64,000 nucleotides of DNA from Volvariella volvacea V23 (Eukaryota > Basidiomycota > Agaricomycetes > Agaricales > Pluteaceae): positions 1,173,551 through 1,237,550 of the forward strand of contig KB722738.1 in NCBI GenBank assembly GCA_000349905.1. Direction: 5' to 3'. The notes beneath the pieces are model-generated. The model made no database searches, was not told where the DNA came from, and saw only the letters and a program-made list of their open reading frames with translations. Position numbers and translations under genes: made by a program. Shown piece after piece: positions 44,783 to 58,100 of this stretch (position 1 is its first letter; every line of letters begins with the position of its first letter).

Positions 44783-47700
44783 ATGGATACCCATGCTTTT
44801 GCATCCCTAGCACACGTCCGAGTCCTGCTGGTTCCGGTCGGTACGATATCGAAGGCTAAGTTCGAAACCTATGCGGCAGAGTTTCGGACATTTGAGAGCA
44901 TCCGCCTTGGTGATATTCCTGCAGATACCAAGGATCACAGGGGTAAGCATGCTTCATGTTTCGATTTCGCTTTATTAACACACCCATTAAGCTCGGTTTA
45001 TGCCCAATCCTCTGTCGGCAGGGCATTTACACCTGACATTTCCGAGCCATCCACCTCCCAGCAATCATTTCCCTCTAGCTCTTCTTCGGCCCTCTCACTT
45101 TCCTTTAGCAGTCATTGGAATTGCTGCCTGTGCTTCGACAGACTCATTGGGCTCATTACTGGCTCAATTCAATGCATCGCTGGTGGAGCTCTTCCCGTCA
45201 GGCAGTATATTCCCTTTGGCGAAGAATTGTTTCGTGTTCGAGGAAAGTGATGGTAGTACCAATCTCAACCTAGACGATAGTCTTCCCGGGTTGGTGGTGA
45301 TACCAAATATGATGGGCAACAAAAAGTTATATATTGGGACATTATTGGCGGACCTGTGTTCTCATATCCTAGGAGAGTTTGGAAATCTGGTCTGTATTAC
45401 CTAGACATACTATGGGTTGCGCTGCTAATCGAATACTAGGTTCAAAGCCTGGAAACACCTGTTGGGAATGAGTATCTTAACTCGAGCTTGTTCCCCACTT
45501 TCCCTCCCATATCAGAACTTTCGAATTCCTTTGAATTATCTCAAAAACGCGTTTCAACACCCCCACTCCAGTCGCATAATAGCCAGCCGGAGATATCTAA
45601 GGGCAACTCAAGTATACCGACTCCCGCGCCTTTGAAGCGCAATGTGTCCTCTGGACCCACCTTCCTCCAATCAACCTTATCTGCTCAGCAACCACAAAAA
45701 AAGCGCCTCAGCACAATGGGAGCTACGTCTTCACATGCACGCCTATATAAACTACTTGCAGATTTGTTTCTATTATCTGGCAGGACAGAAGATGCAATGC
45801 TATGGTAAGTTTTATCTTATTGTAAGCTTAAACTGAATTATCGTCAGGTATACAGAAGCATTAGTTTTATTTAGATCCTCCACTGATTGCACCTGGCACG
45901 CTGCCACACTAGAAGGCATGGCAACGGTCACTATCATCGATACCTGGGCTGCGGGCCATGGATTGGTAGGTCTCACGATGTGATTCGACTATCGCACTCA
46001 ATATATGCTCATCTATGCACAGCAAAACTCTGCAGGCAATAATAGCGAGCCCTGGGCTGATGTTGCAGAGAAACTCTCGCAGGCCATTACCCTTTACTCC
46101 AGACTACCTGCGTTGGATGGGGAGCGCCAGCTTTCATTGGTGGCATATCTGTACTGTTGCTCCATCCTCAGACACTCCTCGCTTATGTTCTCGATCTGGT
46201 CGGCAAAAGGTTGGGGTCCATTAGCATTCACCATCATGCTGCAGCCAGGATCATCTCCATATCTGCCACCAACAATATCCTCAGAGGATGATAATTCCAT
46301 CATTCTTGATCGATTAAGTTCGATATCTGGAATTTCCCGAACGTCTATTTCCGCGATGCTGACTCAAGTACATGGCCCATGGCTACTACACTTAGGACCA
46401 AGCGAACGAATTGCAATATTGGAGGCTACAGCAAGTTTATATGGTTGTCTTGGTTACAAGCGTAAGGAGGCATATATCCTAAGAGAAGTTCTGGGATGCA
46501 TCATGGATCTAATAGTTTGTGGTCGAGAGGAGGACGGTCCAGGAAAATCTGGTGGTCTGCACCAAGGAACTCCACAGGGGATGATGGGCATACGGGCAAA
46601 TGAAAGTTCTGACGGTAACGAAAGCATTCTGAGACTGTTAAAATACGCCTGCAAAGTGCTCGGGATAAACCTAGAAGCAGTTGGCTTGTACGACAAAGAA
46701 CCGGATCAACCCCCGCAAAGACGAAATGACCCCGCTGATCAAGAACAACCGTTTGGATGGCCGGAGCTACAAGTAGGGGTGATCAGAGAAGCAGTTGCAG
46801 TTGCAGAGGCACTCCCAGGTACGTATTCAGACTTCAGAAGGTCAGACTACACTGACTTTCCTAGATTACGTGGCCGCTGCACAGTTTGCCTTGTCAGCTC
46901 TGAAGACGCTTCAATCAATCTTGACTCCTGGCGACCAATTTCACCTTCAATCGACTAGTGCTCGAGCGTTGGCTACGGCCCAGCGACGGGGGGAAAATAA
47001 ACTGGTTGATTATTGGTCGGGAATGCCTGTCGTCAGTATTGAAATCGCGCCGTACGGTGAAATCCTGGGGGAAGCAACCATTTATTAATGCATATGCTCA
47101 GACTACCACTAACCCGCCTGCCCATTGAAACACCTGTCTCTGCCCTCAAGCCAAAAGCAATGTCGGATGTTGCGCCCATATTGACGGGAGCAACCGATCC
47201 CTTCTTATATAACCCACGAAGATCCTCCATTACTCAGGTTGGTACTTTGACCGGTGTGTATACAAGCCAATGAGCGACTATTAGCGCAGGGAAAGACCTT
47301 AGTCGTTCAAAACGAGCAAGTAGAGTTTCTAATCGTCCTTCAAAATCCCTATATTTTTGATGTCGAAATCCAGGAATTATCGCTTAGGTATGTTTATCTG
47401 GGCGATATCAAAGTATGGCTTACCCTTCTGGCAGCACAAGCGGCGTTCCACTCGTGACAAAACCTACGCGCGTGGTCATCCCTGCGAACTCTACCCACGA
47501 AGTCATACTGTCTGCTATGGCTTCGGAGACGGGCTCGATTACCGTTAGGGGATGCACTGCCCGGGCCCCTGGGAGCATAACCTGCGAATTCTTATTGCCA
47601 ATTGCAACGGATGAAGAGGAGGAGCAATACTCTCGGAGGAAGAGTGCTGTCTCCTGCGAAATGGGTCGCTCGAAATACCAGGGCCTAGACTCTTTCCCAT

Positions 47701-49441
47701 GGATCAGAGAGACCAAACGGAACAGTGTACAATCCAAGACGTTGGCGAACATGAAGCCACCACGGTTTTTAGAGTGTAAAGTAGTGCCGGAACAGCCTTT
47801 ATTGCGCATTCGTCGAACATCTGTCACGCACGGGGCACTCATGCTATATGACGGCGAAGTGTATGTCCCCTTCTTCTAGGGGTTCCGTTTTCTGACAGCA
47901 GCGCTTCAGTCACACCATTCGGATGACGCTAGAAAATGTGTCTTCATTGCCTGTCGACTTCCTGAGATTGGCATTTGACGATTCTACAATTGCACCTGCA
48001 CAACTGGCTTTGTCGGAAGGGGAACTATCGATCTTTGAGACATACGAAACAGAGTATGACCTTATTCACCGACCCGTATTCTCTTGGGATAAGGACCAGG
48101 CAAGAGACATCGAACCAGGCCAAAAGGTGACACTGACGATAACATGTCACGGAAAAGTGGGATGGTTAGTTATCGCTTGTCGCTACGAGTTGCAGTCCTA
48201 ACAACCCCAGTAGTACGTCCGGGACAATACATGTTTCCTACTCCTACACTCAGCGGCCACAGCAATTGCTTGGCGCACCGCCAGAAGTTTTCCACATTCG
48301 GCAGCTGTCGTGGCCACTTACAGTCACCGTATATCAAATGTTGGAATGCTTTTCGATGGATATTTTGCCTTTCCCTGCTCACGCTCAACGGAAAACATGG
48401 GATGGTCAGCAGCGCGTAGGTCTGCGGCGAGACAACCTACAAACAGACGATCAATCGTCGTGGTGCCTGTTCTCTATTGAAGTTCGGAATAGTTACGGTT
48501 CGCCGTTTGAGATAATGTTCGAGCGGTGTCAAGAAGGTATGCATATCTCGTTTGGGTGCATTTGACTGGTTGTGACCTCGTAGGTGCTCCCCATGCTACG
48601 ACGTCTGCCACCATACCCCCTGGTTCCATGTCGAGGTTTGTTCAATGGTATTCAGTCCTTCTATAAGCTCAGCATGGCCAACTTCAGAATATTGCTACCG
48701 ATCAAGAAGTTCCTGCTATCCGAAGAGCAGCTAAAAGAACCAATACCGACGTTATCCGATCGGCAGTTCGTAGTTGCTAAAGATAAATTGTCTGAAGCAG
48801 AGGCGCATGCACAGCGTACATTATTTTGGTATCGTGAGGAGCTATTCAAGCACGTCAGGGGAACGTGGAAGGAGGTATGGATCATCACTTGTCTATGGAT
48901 TAGATCTCTTAGCCTTCCTCCCCACGCACAGGCTGGTGGGGCGCGTTCCGGAACGCTCTCCCTCAGGTCGCAGCGTATCACAATGCCGATGGTGGAAACC
49001 CTACGGATGGAGGCAGCACAGGTTCGTATGACATTGAAGGCGTATCCAAATAATCAAGATGTGGCGCATGAAGGGGAGAAGTATATATTAGAGCCCAATG
49101 AACTTGTTTACCTTAACATAGAGGTGTCGAACATGTCCCGTAAGTACCATAAACCTTCAACGAACTAGCTGCTGATACTCGAGGCATTAGAGTCCGTAAT
49201 TGTGCTAACACTCGATCTCACCATAGAGCCAGTTGAACATGTGGTGCATGAGGGCGTTCTTAATGGTCTGCCGGTTGGTCGATTAGAACCAGGCAGTCGT
49301 GTGGTGCGCGAAGTGCCTGTATGCTTCCTTGCGCGGGGACAATTCGAAGTGATAGCGGAGGTCAATCCGCTGGGCATATCGCGGGGCGGCTCCGTTAGAA
49401 GTGGATTTGGACATTTGACAGCCCTTGTACGCGAGGGATAA
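44783..49441 (+). CDS. TRS120: TRAPP II complex subunit Trs120 (TRAPPC9)
   Basis: The start ATG 44783 gives MDTHAFASLAHVRVLLVPVG, then FETYAAEFRTFESIRLGDIP, the Trs120 N-terminal signature. Later blocks across many introns: PLAVIGIAACASTDSLGSLL, GNKKLYIGTLLADLCSHIL, ARLYKLLADLFLLSGRTEDA, EALVLFRSSTDCTWHAATLE (TPR-like), FSIWSAKGWGPLAFTIML, then beta-rich Ig-like domains in the C-terminal half (VEFLIVLQNPYIFDVEIQEL, LENVSSLPVDFLRLAFDD, EPGQKVTLTITCHGKVGW). The protein ends at TAA 49439-49441. Trs120 is a TRAPPII-specific subunit of the Ypt31/32 (Rab11) exchange factor at the late Golgi. Exact exon borders in the C-terminal half were not all resolved. Confidence 0.93.
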
Positions 49442-49588
49442 TCGACCTGACATCCTCATTCATTCTTATCCTATGGATATGTCCATGTGTTATGGTATGA
49501 GTATTCAGCACATTACAATTAGTTACATGCACAAATTGTGAAAACATGGGAAAGACAAAAAGAGTAACATTAAGTCGAGGATATCAGC

Positions 49589-50159
49589 TTAGTCGTAGTC
49601 CGATTCATCTTGTTTGAAGACAGCGGCATAGGCAAGGATGGTCCCATACACGAGTCTAAGAGACGAGACAATCAGTGCAACGTGAGATGTGACAACATGG
49701 TGTAGACGTACCCTCCGCCCACTATGGACATGGCGGCGGCATTGTGATGGATGACCTCTGAATGAGCCAACACGATTGGCAGTGCAAACCCAGTAACAAC
49801 GACAATAGACGTGATGAATCTTCCCAGATCGATTGGTCCGGAACCCTCTGGCATTCCAGCACCAAAATCATCAGAACCGCAATGCGAGAATAAGGCATTG
49901 GGTATGGGGGCAAGAACGAATATGAGGGCTTGATGACGCGTATCCGGTAAATGCGATGACCTGGATGGGAGGAGATCGATTGAGAGCTCACCAACGAGAA
50001 GGGGTAGCCAGTTTGACCACAGCGCGCAGGAAAGAATGATGAGGAGGAAGCCCACTGCGAGGACAAATGAAAGGAGGATGACGGCTGGTGCACACTATTA
50101 GCTACGAATCCAGCAGCGATATCGACAACACAATACGCACTTCTGAGACCCGCTGCCAT
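49589..50159 (-). CDS. VPS55: Vacuolar protein sorting protein Vps55 (LEPROT family)
   Basis: Four-TM endosomal protein working with Vps68 in late-endosome-to-vacuole sorting. Four exons give about 131 residues: MAAGLR joined to TVILLSFVLAVGFLLIILSC, ALWSNWLPLLV, ALIFVLAPIPNALFSHCGSD, GRFITSIVVVTGFALPIVLA, and LVYGTILAYAAVFKQDESDY with final Asp (stop 49589-49591). The first exon is only 19 nt. The LAPIPNALF motif and overall length are characteristic of the family. A longer in-frame reading upstream of 50159 exists but has no family support. It is convergent with TRS120. Confidence 0.94.
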
Positions 50160-50442
50160 CTGGTTGCCGTTGACTAAAGATGTTGAAGCAACGCTAGGAA
50201 ATGAAGTAGTGGACGCTGCGGCACAGCGAGGATCAGATGAGGTGAACGTCGAGGCAGGAACCGCATTCCTTTTTCGGTCATGGCACACTCCACTTTCGCA
50301 CCGTCCCAGTATTAGGCGTCAAGTAGCAATAGATTGGGTATACGTATGATTAGGAATGCAAGATACACAAATAGGACAGAATAATACACGAAACGAGAAT
50401 CAGAAAAGCCAAACCTATGCAACATCAGCGAAAGTCGTGGAG

Positions 50443-53400
50443 TTATCGTGGTCGTCTTGAAGACTTCGTGTGGAGTGGTCTAGAATCAGCAAGTGGTATA
50501 GCAGATGTTCCAGTCACGCTGGGTTTGCCGATTGTCCGTCTATGCTGTCGGGTAGTTATCCGCGATACAGGGAGTTGTATGGAGGATGTCGAGGAAGCCA
50601 CCGAGCGAACCTCCAGCGGTGGCGAGTCTACAGGGGTCAGAATTTGGGGGTCAATGGGTGACTCTGGGGCATCCACTGGCATAGGGCCCGCTTCGTCGTC
50701 AGATTCGGGCGGTGCAAGTAATTCTTCCTCAGTAATGGACTCGGCCGCATCTGCACGCTTCCAAGCTCGTAGAACCTCCTCTCGGGTCCTCGTAAGCTGC
50801 CACTCTTCAGGGTATTCCCAAGCCCGTTTTCGCGGTGTTGTTCCAGTCCGGACAACTTCCTTGACGCCTTGGTTTAAGAGGTTTTGTGCGTCTTGTAGGA
50901 TTGACCCGAGTTTTTGTGAGGCAGTCTCATCATATTTGTCGAGTTCGCTTGTAAGGTTGGCTACCTAACAGTATGTTAGCCAATCGTTGAACAATGTGCT
51001 ACAGGACTCACCTCTTCTATAGTGTTTTCGGTAAAGGTTTCAATCGCACCCTTGGCGTCAAGAAGCCCTTGACTCAGGCTATCGTAGTGTGTTTGGGTAC
51101 TTTGCATGAACGTCCTTGTAACCCGAGTTCGCTCGGTCCTAGCTGTGGATTGTCGTGCAAAGGCTAGATAGACAAGTATAAGATATAGCCTCCCCTACTC
51201 AAATGCCTACGTACCATCTGAATAGGAGGTGTGCATTGCTGCCACCTGATTCTGCAGTTCTGCATTATACGTATTCAGAGAATCGGAAAGATTGGTTTCC
51301 AGCGATTGTAATTGATCGCTGAAGTTACTGCTGGAAGTTGCGAGCACCTAAACCAGGCATGAGATTTACGTAGTATGACACCAATGCAATGACGAACCTG
51401 AAGGGATTGTTGCCGTTTTGCCGCCCCTCTGTCGTCCCACTTTTGCAAGGACTCTCCCATTGTCGTTGACGATTTCCCTAGAGCTTTGTATAATTGCTCG
51501 TAGTCCCTTTCAAGCACTCCAAGTTTTGTTCCAGCCTGCTCATTAGATTGTCTGGCAGCGCCAAGCGCCCTACTTAGGCTATCATCCCTCTCCGCCACAA
51601 ATGAGTCCATTAAGGAGGACATCTGTTGCAGTAGATCCTTCTTTGCCTGCAAACCCTTTGCACGTTCTTGTTCTAATAGTCGAACCAAGTGCCCGTTCTG
51701 CTGTTTTAGTCGTGCGACTTCGTCACGCACTGTGCTCATAGCCAGTTCTCGCGTCTCCACAATCTTGAGGGATTGCTCCTCTACGAAATGGCGTGTGTCG
51801 GTGATGATCGTGTCCAGTATTGACACAACGTCCCTCATGGTATCCTCGACAGTTTTAAAGCCATTGATAGTGCCCGACCTCAGCGCCTCGACGTAACGTT
51901 GGAAAGTTTCCCTGAACTTGATTGCCCAAGACTCAAAGCCTTCTCTAAAGACTTTATGTGCCTCCCGCAGTACGCCCTGCGCAATGCCCAGCGCCTCGGA
52001 TTCAGTTTGGTCATGCACTTCTATGGTCTCCAACGTCTGCTGTAGCACATCCAGTCGATCCTCGATGACCTTGGAGTGCTCCTCTAGTGCCACCAACTCG
52101 GACGACCTGACGCTCTGTGCCTGGGATTCCAAGTTCGCTGCTGCTTCGCATGATGTATTCACAAATTGCGACAACAGTTCTGATAACACCCGTGTAGCTG
52201 ATATAAGTGCCTTGCCGTGGTTAGAGGTCACTTGAGAGTTGGAGGTCAGAACATTTGATTGACGCTCTGCAGACAGCGTGAGTTGCCGTAAAATATGTAA
52301 GAAGAGCGCATACCCAGTTTTTGGAATAATCCAGTGACGTCCCGAACACTAGCTCTAGTTACAGAAAGCAAGTTTCCTGCGACACCATCCAGGTTTACTT
52401 CGGTGGTTTGATGAGCCTCTCTGACCACGACTTCTTCCTGAAGTGCCACTTGAGTTTCACTCAACTCTGCAGTCCGTTCTTCTAATGTGCTCTGCGTGAC
52501 CCTCAGTTGCTCAGTAACGTCCTTCAACTCCGTCTCCCGCTTCTTGAGTAGTCCGATACTTTGATCAAATTCCTCGCGCAGATTTCGCATCCGTTGCTCA
52601 ATAATTTCGATTTCTTTCTTGGACTCTTCGAGCTCCGTTCTACGTAACTCTTGTTCTGCCATCATTTGGTTCCACGTCTCTTCGGAGAAGAAGATACCAT
52701 TCTTTTCTCGGGCTGCCACAAGGTCGGCCTTCAGACGTTCGATCTCAGCAACGTACTCCTTCAACAACGAATTCCGTGTCATACGTTGGTTTAACTCCGG
52801 CTTGTTTCGTATTGACTTGGCCCGCAATGCGTAATCGAGAGTTGAAAGAGTTTCTTCCATGTTTGATCGCGCCGGAGAGATTGTGGCAATAATGCACGTT
52901 TTAGTTCGACCTCCGAGGGAGTCTTGCAGCAGACGGGTGAGTTTGGATTCCCTAAATAATATATTATGGTTAGCCAGCGCCAGCAAATGCCGAGCAACTT
53001 ACGTACCTGTAAGGGATATGTGATGACTTATCCACTAACGCGTTGATAACCCGACCAAGTGTAAGAAGACTCTGATTGATCATCCCTGCCTCTCTCGCCC
53101 TTTTGTTTTCAGCCCCGGACCTCCCAATATTTTCTGACCCAGCAAGATCGACAAGGTTCAACTTACCAATCTTGAGTAGGTCCTCCCCAGCAGATGCTCC
53201 TTCCTTCGTGTGCACAGTAATGGAGAATACCGAATGGGAACGACTGGAGTGATCATTAAACTTTGTAGCGGCGATCTGTCGCTTTAAGCTACCCTTCGTG
53301 AGCAGGTGGAGCGCGTCTTTTGAGTCCTTTACGAGAATCTCTTCGAGACCTTGAATGATTACTCCTCTTTTGCTGGTGTCATCGAATATTTTGAGCCCCC

Positions 53401-54209
53401 CATCCCACTGCTTCGCTTGATCCTTTGAGTTTCCTGACGATTGACTTTCGCTCGCAAGGAGGTCTCGAAGTTCTTCATTATAAAGTTCAATATACGAGAT
53501 CTTGACACTATAATCCGCTCCCGATGTTTCCAAATGATGGAAGAGGCGAAAGAGCACCCGGGGGATCATTCCTGCATTGGGAGAAGGATTTCCCATGGGT
53601 GTTGGCACAAGGTCACCTTGCATGGTATAGCTACGATTAAGGGGTCAAGGGTGCACCAAGAGACATAACGATATGCAATACTGACGTCTTGCCCGTTCCG
53701 GTCTGCCCATACGCAAAGAGGGTGCAGTTATAGCCCATCAATACCTCCTCCACCATTGGGTGAACGACTTCATGGTAAATCATGGCTTGATCTGCTTCTG
53801 GACCAAACACAAGGTCGAAGGGATATGTCCTTATGGGTGCACTTGTAACCACTCCGAGTATAGAGGAAGGCGCAGCCGTTTCAATGCATACGTCTTTGCT
53901 CTTCGCACCTTTGAGATTAACAATACTAGGTGAGTTCTCCTGAACCTCGCGCTCCGAACGTCCTCGGCATCTTATAATGACCCGGATATTGCTTTCAAAG
54001 TCCTCGTACCCGGATGGCTTGCTGGGCCGGGTATTCAATAAGGAGGGGTCGAAGGATTGTTGGGACGAAGGGGGCTGGGATGGTGTCACGTCTTGGGAAG
54101 GTTGTTTTGTCGCTGCAGGCCGCGATCTCGGGAAAGCCGACGAGGAGCTTGCTGTGCTAGACGCGGTACTTGTCTTTGTGCGCGGCGGCGCGAGACGGCG
54201 AGTTGCCAT
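50443..54209 (-). CDS. Kinesin-5 (BimC/Eg5/Cin8-type) mitotic motor
   Basis: Plus-end-directed homotetrameric spindle motor. N-terminal extension [20 protein letters not shown], then the motor domain: [31 protein letters not shown] (P-loop), [14 protein letters not shown] (switch I), [15 protein letters not shown] (switch II), [28 protein letters not shown] and [15 protein letters not shown] (neck). A long coiled coil follows, about 52.8-51.2 kb. The tail holds the BimC box, [16 protein letters not shown], with the CDK site Thr-Pro-Arg-Lys, which separates kinesin-5 from other N-motors. The protein ends SSRRPR (stop 50443-50445). Several introns of about 50 nt are present. It is head-to-head with ELF1, sharing a 178-bp promoter. 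Confidence 0.95.
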
Positions 54210-54387
54210 CTGTCGGTGAACGAGGACTCAAGAGCAGTTGGAAATTGATTGGGACGCGACTCGTCACGTTATCGCGTTGCACGTGACACGTCAAGGCCGG
54301 TGTCCTGCACAGGCAATGTCCGCAGACGCTGTATAAAAGCTCATTCGGTGCTCGTGAGGTTCATCAGCTTTTCAACGCAGAACCATC
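54210..54387. promoter_or_regulatory. Bidirectional promoter of kinesin-5 and ELF1
   Basis: 178 bp between divergent starts. It holds a CACGTG E-box at 54280-54285 within GCACGTGAC, plus nearby TCACGTT and ACACGTC half-sites, and a TATAAA-type element (GTATAAAAG, about 54330-54338) placed correctly for ELF1. Confidence 0.6.
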
Positions 54388-54842
54388 ATGGGCAAGCGAA
54401 AGAAGTCCTCTAGAAAGCCCGGTCCAACCAGGCAAAAAGTGCCGTTGGGTGAGCAGGAGCACACGATCCACTTAGCCATCCCGAATACCTGACACCTTCC
54501 CATGTACCTCAGATACGGCATTCACTTGCCTCTTCTGTCATCATGACAAGTCCGTTACAGTCCGCATGGATAGGAAGGAGGGCGTTGCCACGTTGGTTTG
54601 CAAAGTTTGCGACCAACGATATCAGAGCAAAGTTAACCGTACGTGGTCATCCTCGCCTGGCTGTCTTAGGCACTTTCTTACCTGCCGCATACCCTACAGA
54701 CCTCACGGAGCCCATTGATATCTATTCAGAGTGGATCGATGCCGCTGATGCTGCTCAACGGGAGGAGCAATCAGCACGTCGGCCCGCTGCTTCTTCTGCC
54801 CGAGTGATTCCTCCACCCGCCATAGACAGTGATGATGAGTAA
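54388..54842 (+). CDS. ELF1: Transcription elongation factor ELF1 (ELOF1)
   Basis: Small zinc protein that rides with RNA polymerase II. Three exons give about 108 residues. MGKRKKSSRKPGPTRQKVPL is the basic N-terminus; FTCLFCHHDK and LVCKVCDQRYQSKVN give the CxxC...CxxC zinc site; the second intron is best ended at the CTACAG acceptor, which restores NHLTEPIDIYSEWIDA as in other Elf1 proteins. An acidic/Ala/Pro tail, IPPPAIDSDDE, follows. An earlier AG in the same intron would insert extra residues (TFLPAAYPTD) and is less likely. Confidence 0.95.
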
Positions 54843-55179
54843 TGTAAGCGAGGGGCTAATTAGGTGTACGTTGCATCAAAACCTAGCATTGCACTTTACT
54901 TGTATTATTGTATATCCACTTGATTTTATCGATTCTGGGTTGTCTGGTCCGTCCTTGAGCTTGGTGCGAGCCATTGCCGCGTTGGTCGTCACAACGCCAG
55001 CCCTGCAACAAGTGTAAATATGGCATCAGTGCTTTCTGCAATTCTCTTCATCTACTCTACCTCTAGTCACGATAAACCCGAATTTGCTGCCCACGACGAT
55101 TCGCCACCCATATACCTCTCGCATTCGGAACATTGTACCCCCTCATAGATTATCAGCCTTTCTAGTGTAGACAGCCGTC
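54843..55179. other. ELF1 3' region and kinesin-1 promoter
   Basis: 337 bp between two plus-strand genes. Pyrimidine-rich stretches (about 55040-55160) precede the kinesin-1 ATG, typical of fungal promoters. No gene is seen. Confidence 0.6.
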
Positions 55180-58100
55180 ATGGCAAGCTCAACCAATATC
55201 AAAGTCGTTTGTCGGTACGGATCTGGACCACTCATGCTCCTCTCCTGCGCCCTCTCAGCACTTTAAATGCAGGTTTCGGCCGGTGAACGCGATCGAAGCT
55301 CGTGAGGGTGGTGAAATCGTCGTATCCTTCGCGGAAAACTTGCAGACAGTGCACATGAAGTCTGCCCAATTGAGCAGCGGTCCGGAGAAGGATGGATTCA
55401 CGTTTGACCGAGTCTTCCCCATGGGCACGAAGCAGCATGAGATCTTTGAATACGGTGTCAAAGAGTGAGTGCGCCGTTATGCTCTTGGAAGAACCATCCT
55501 CAAGCTTCTTCTATAACGCAGCATTGTCAAAGGTAAGGTCATGTTCTTGTCAGGCTTGCGCAACGCATAGACGTCACACCATAACCAGGATGTCCTTAAC
55601 GAATCTCTGTTACTAACGTATACTCCTATGTAGATGTGCTCGATGGTTATAACGGCACTGTATTCGCCTACGGTCAGACGGGAAGTGGGAAGACCTTCAC
55701 CATGATGGTATGATTTATAGCTACATTTGTCTCGTGATTCTCACACCAGTCCAGGGTGCGGATATTGATTCAGAAGACCTTAAAGGAATAATACCTCGCA
55801 TAACGGAACAGATTTTTCAGTCCATCGTTGAAAGTGATGCGCATTTGGAATACCTGGTCAAGGTATCCTACATGGAGATCTACTTAGAAAGGATCAGGGA
55901 TTTGCTTGCGCGTGAGTGGCATGCATATTATCACCCTTGAGGTGTCTGACATATGTTTGATAACATCTCATAGCCCATAATGATAATCTTCAGGTTCATG
56001 AAGAGAAATCAAGGGGTGTATATGTCAAGAACCTTTCAGACTACTATGTCAGCAGTGCAAAGGAAGTATATGAGATCATGAGAATGGGTGGGGCTGCTAG
56101 GGTTGTTACGGCGACAAGTAAGCTTTAATGTCCGAAGCTCACTTTAACACTCATTAAACTGTGTTTGAGATATGAACGCCGAATCTTCGCGTTCACACTC
56201 AATCTTCCTTATCACTATTCAACAGCGGAATACGGAGACCGGGGCTCAAAAAACTGGCAACTTGTACCTCGTTGATTTGGCTGGTTCAGAGAAGGTAGGG
56301 AAGACTGGTGCATCGGGACAAACCTTGGAGGAGGCCAAGAAGATCAATAAATCACTATCAGCCCTTGGAATGGTTATCAATGCACTGACGGACAGCAAGG
56401 TAGCCATAGTCTATTGCCTCATGCCGTGCAATTCTCTCACCATCGACTCAACCACTGTTGTTGATGTCCTGAATACACCGTTAGGCGAAGCATATACCCT
56501 ACCGTGACTCAAAGCTTACTCGGATATTGCAAGAATCGCTGGGAGGAAACTCACGAACAACACTAATCATCAATTGTTCACCTTCTTCATACAACGAGGC
56601 CGAAACACTCTCCACGCTACGATTTGGTATTCGCGCGAAGACGATCAAGAACACTGCTCGTGTCAACGCGGAATTATCTCCTTTGGAACTCAAGGGTCTG
56701 CTCCAAAAAGCCCAACTGGCAAATACTTCTTACCAGAAGTATATTGCTGCATTGGAGGCGGAGTTAGCCATCTGGCATAGTGGAGGACAAGTGGACCAAG
56801 CGGATTGGGCCACTTCCGGCAAAGCAGGCACTGCACCTGCTTCATCGGCACCAAAGAAGAGCCCTGCTTCACCAGTACCTGCTGGATCTGTGTCCAGCTC
56901 GCGTAGCATGACACCGGTTATACCTGCAGTGGAAAGTTTGAAAGGGGAATTGGAGAGTCGGCCGGCCACGCCTACTGTTGTTGGCATGGATAAGGATGAG
57001 CGAGAGGACTTCCTCAAGAGAGAGAACGAGTTGACTGATGCACTAGCGGAGAAGGAGAGTGCACTTAATGCTGCCGAGAAGTTGGTGAAAGAGCTGAAAG
57101 AAGAGCTGGCCTTCTTAAAGGAACAAGAAGCTACCGTCAGTAAGGTGAGTAGCTCTCGATATCGCTCACTTGATGTACCTAAGAGATCTATCTTGAATAG
57201 GAAAATAAGGCGATGTCTAGTCAAATTAACGAGCTCCGTTTGCAATTGGAGCGTCTTGACTATGACAACAAAGAGGGTGCAATTACTATTGACATTCTCA
57301 AGGAGCAATCACAAGACGCTAAGGCCGAGCTCGAAGAGCTTCGCAAGCAGTTGACGGAACTCAAGACCAACCAGAAGGATCCTTTAGCAGAGGACAAGGA
57401 GAAACGCAAGCAAGAGAAGATGGCTTTAATGATGGCCAAGTTTGACTCAGTGAGTCTTTCGCCTCCACACTGTGACTTTTCGTGATCCCGTTATAGCAAG
57501 GAGCCTTTTCGGAGAAAGAGGAACAGCTACGCCAGCTGCTCATTAAATTGGATAGTTTGGATTCCCCTCAGGAGTTAACAAATGACGACCTAACAGCGAT
57601 TAGGAGGCAACTGTCGGAGGGACAAAATATGTTCAGAGAGACTGTAGATAGACTTCGACAGAGTCAAGAGGAGCACGAACTGATTTTGAGGAGGAGGGAT
57701 GAGTTGGAGGCACGGGTGGCTACATTGGAGACGGAATACGAGGAGTTACTTGGTTTGTGTACTGACTATAGCTTGATGAATCTACTCACCCTCATCTACT
57801 GCAGAGAAAACTCTTCACGACGAGGAGGCGAGTAATGTCGACATCGCGGAGTCAATGGCAGATTTCAAGGTGATGGCCTCCCAGCCGTCCAGTTAATTGT
57901 GCTGACCTGCTCACTTCTAAAGGCGAAACTGGAAGCACAATATGCGGCCAAGCGAGATTCCCATACAAGCGAAATCACTGACCTCAAGCAGCAATTGGAA
58001 ATGAAAGCTACCGAAGTCCGCAATCTGAGCGCTTCCATCGACAGCCTAAAGAGCGTCAATGAGGAGCTCAAGGTAGGTCCTACGAGGTGTAGACGACGTT

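Noticed and set aside
49722..50288. 188-codon minus-strand open frame over VPS55
   Set aside because: Most of it reads VPS55 in the wrong frame and through introns; the spliced 131-residue protein matches the family end to end.
50164..50349. Plus-strand open frame over the VPS55 upstream region
   Set aside because: Short, without a domain, and antisense to the VPS55 5' side; most likely chance.
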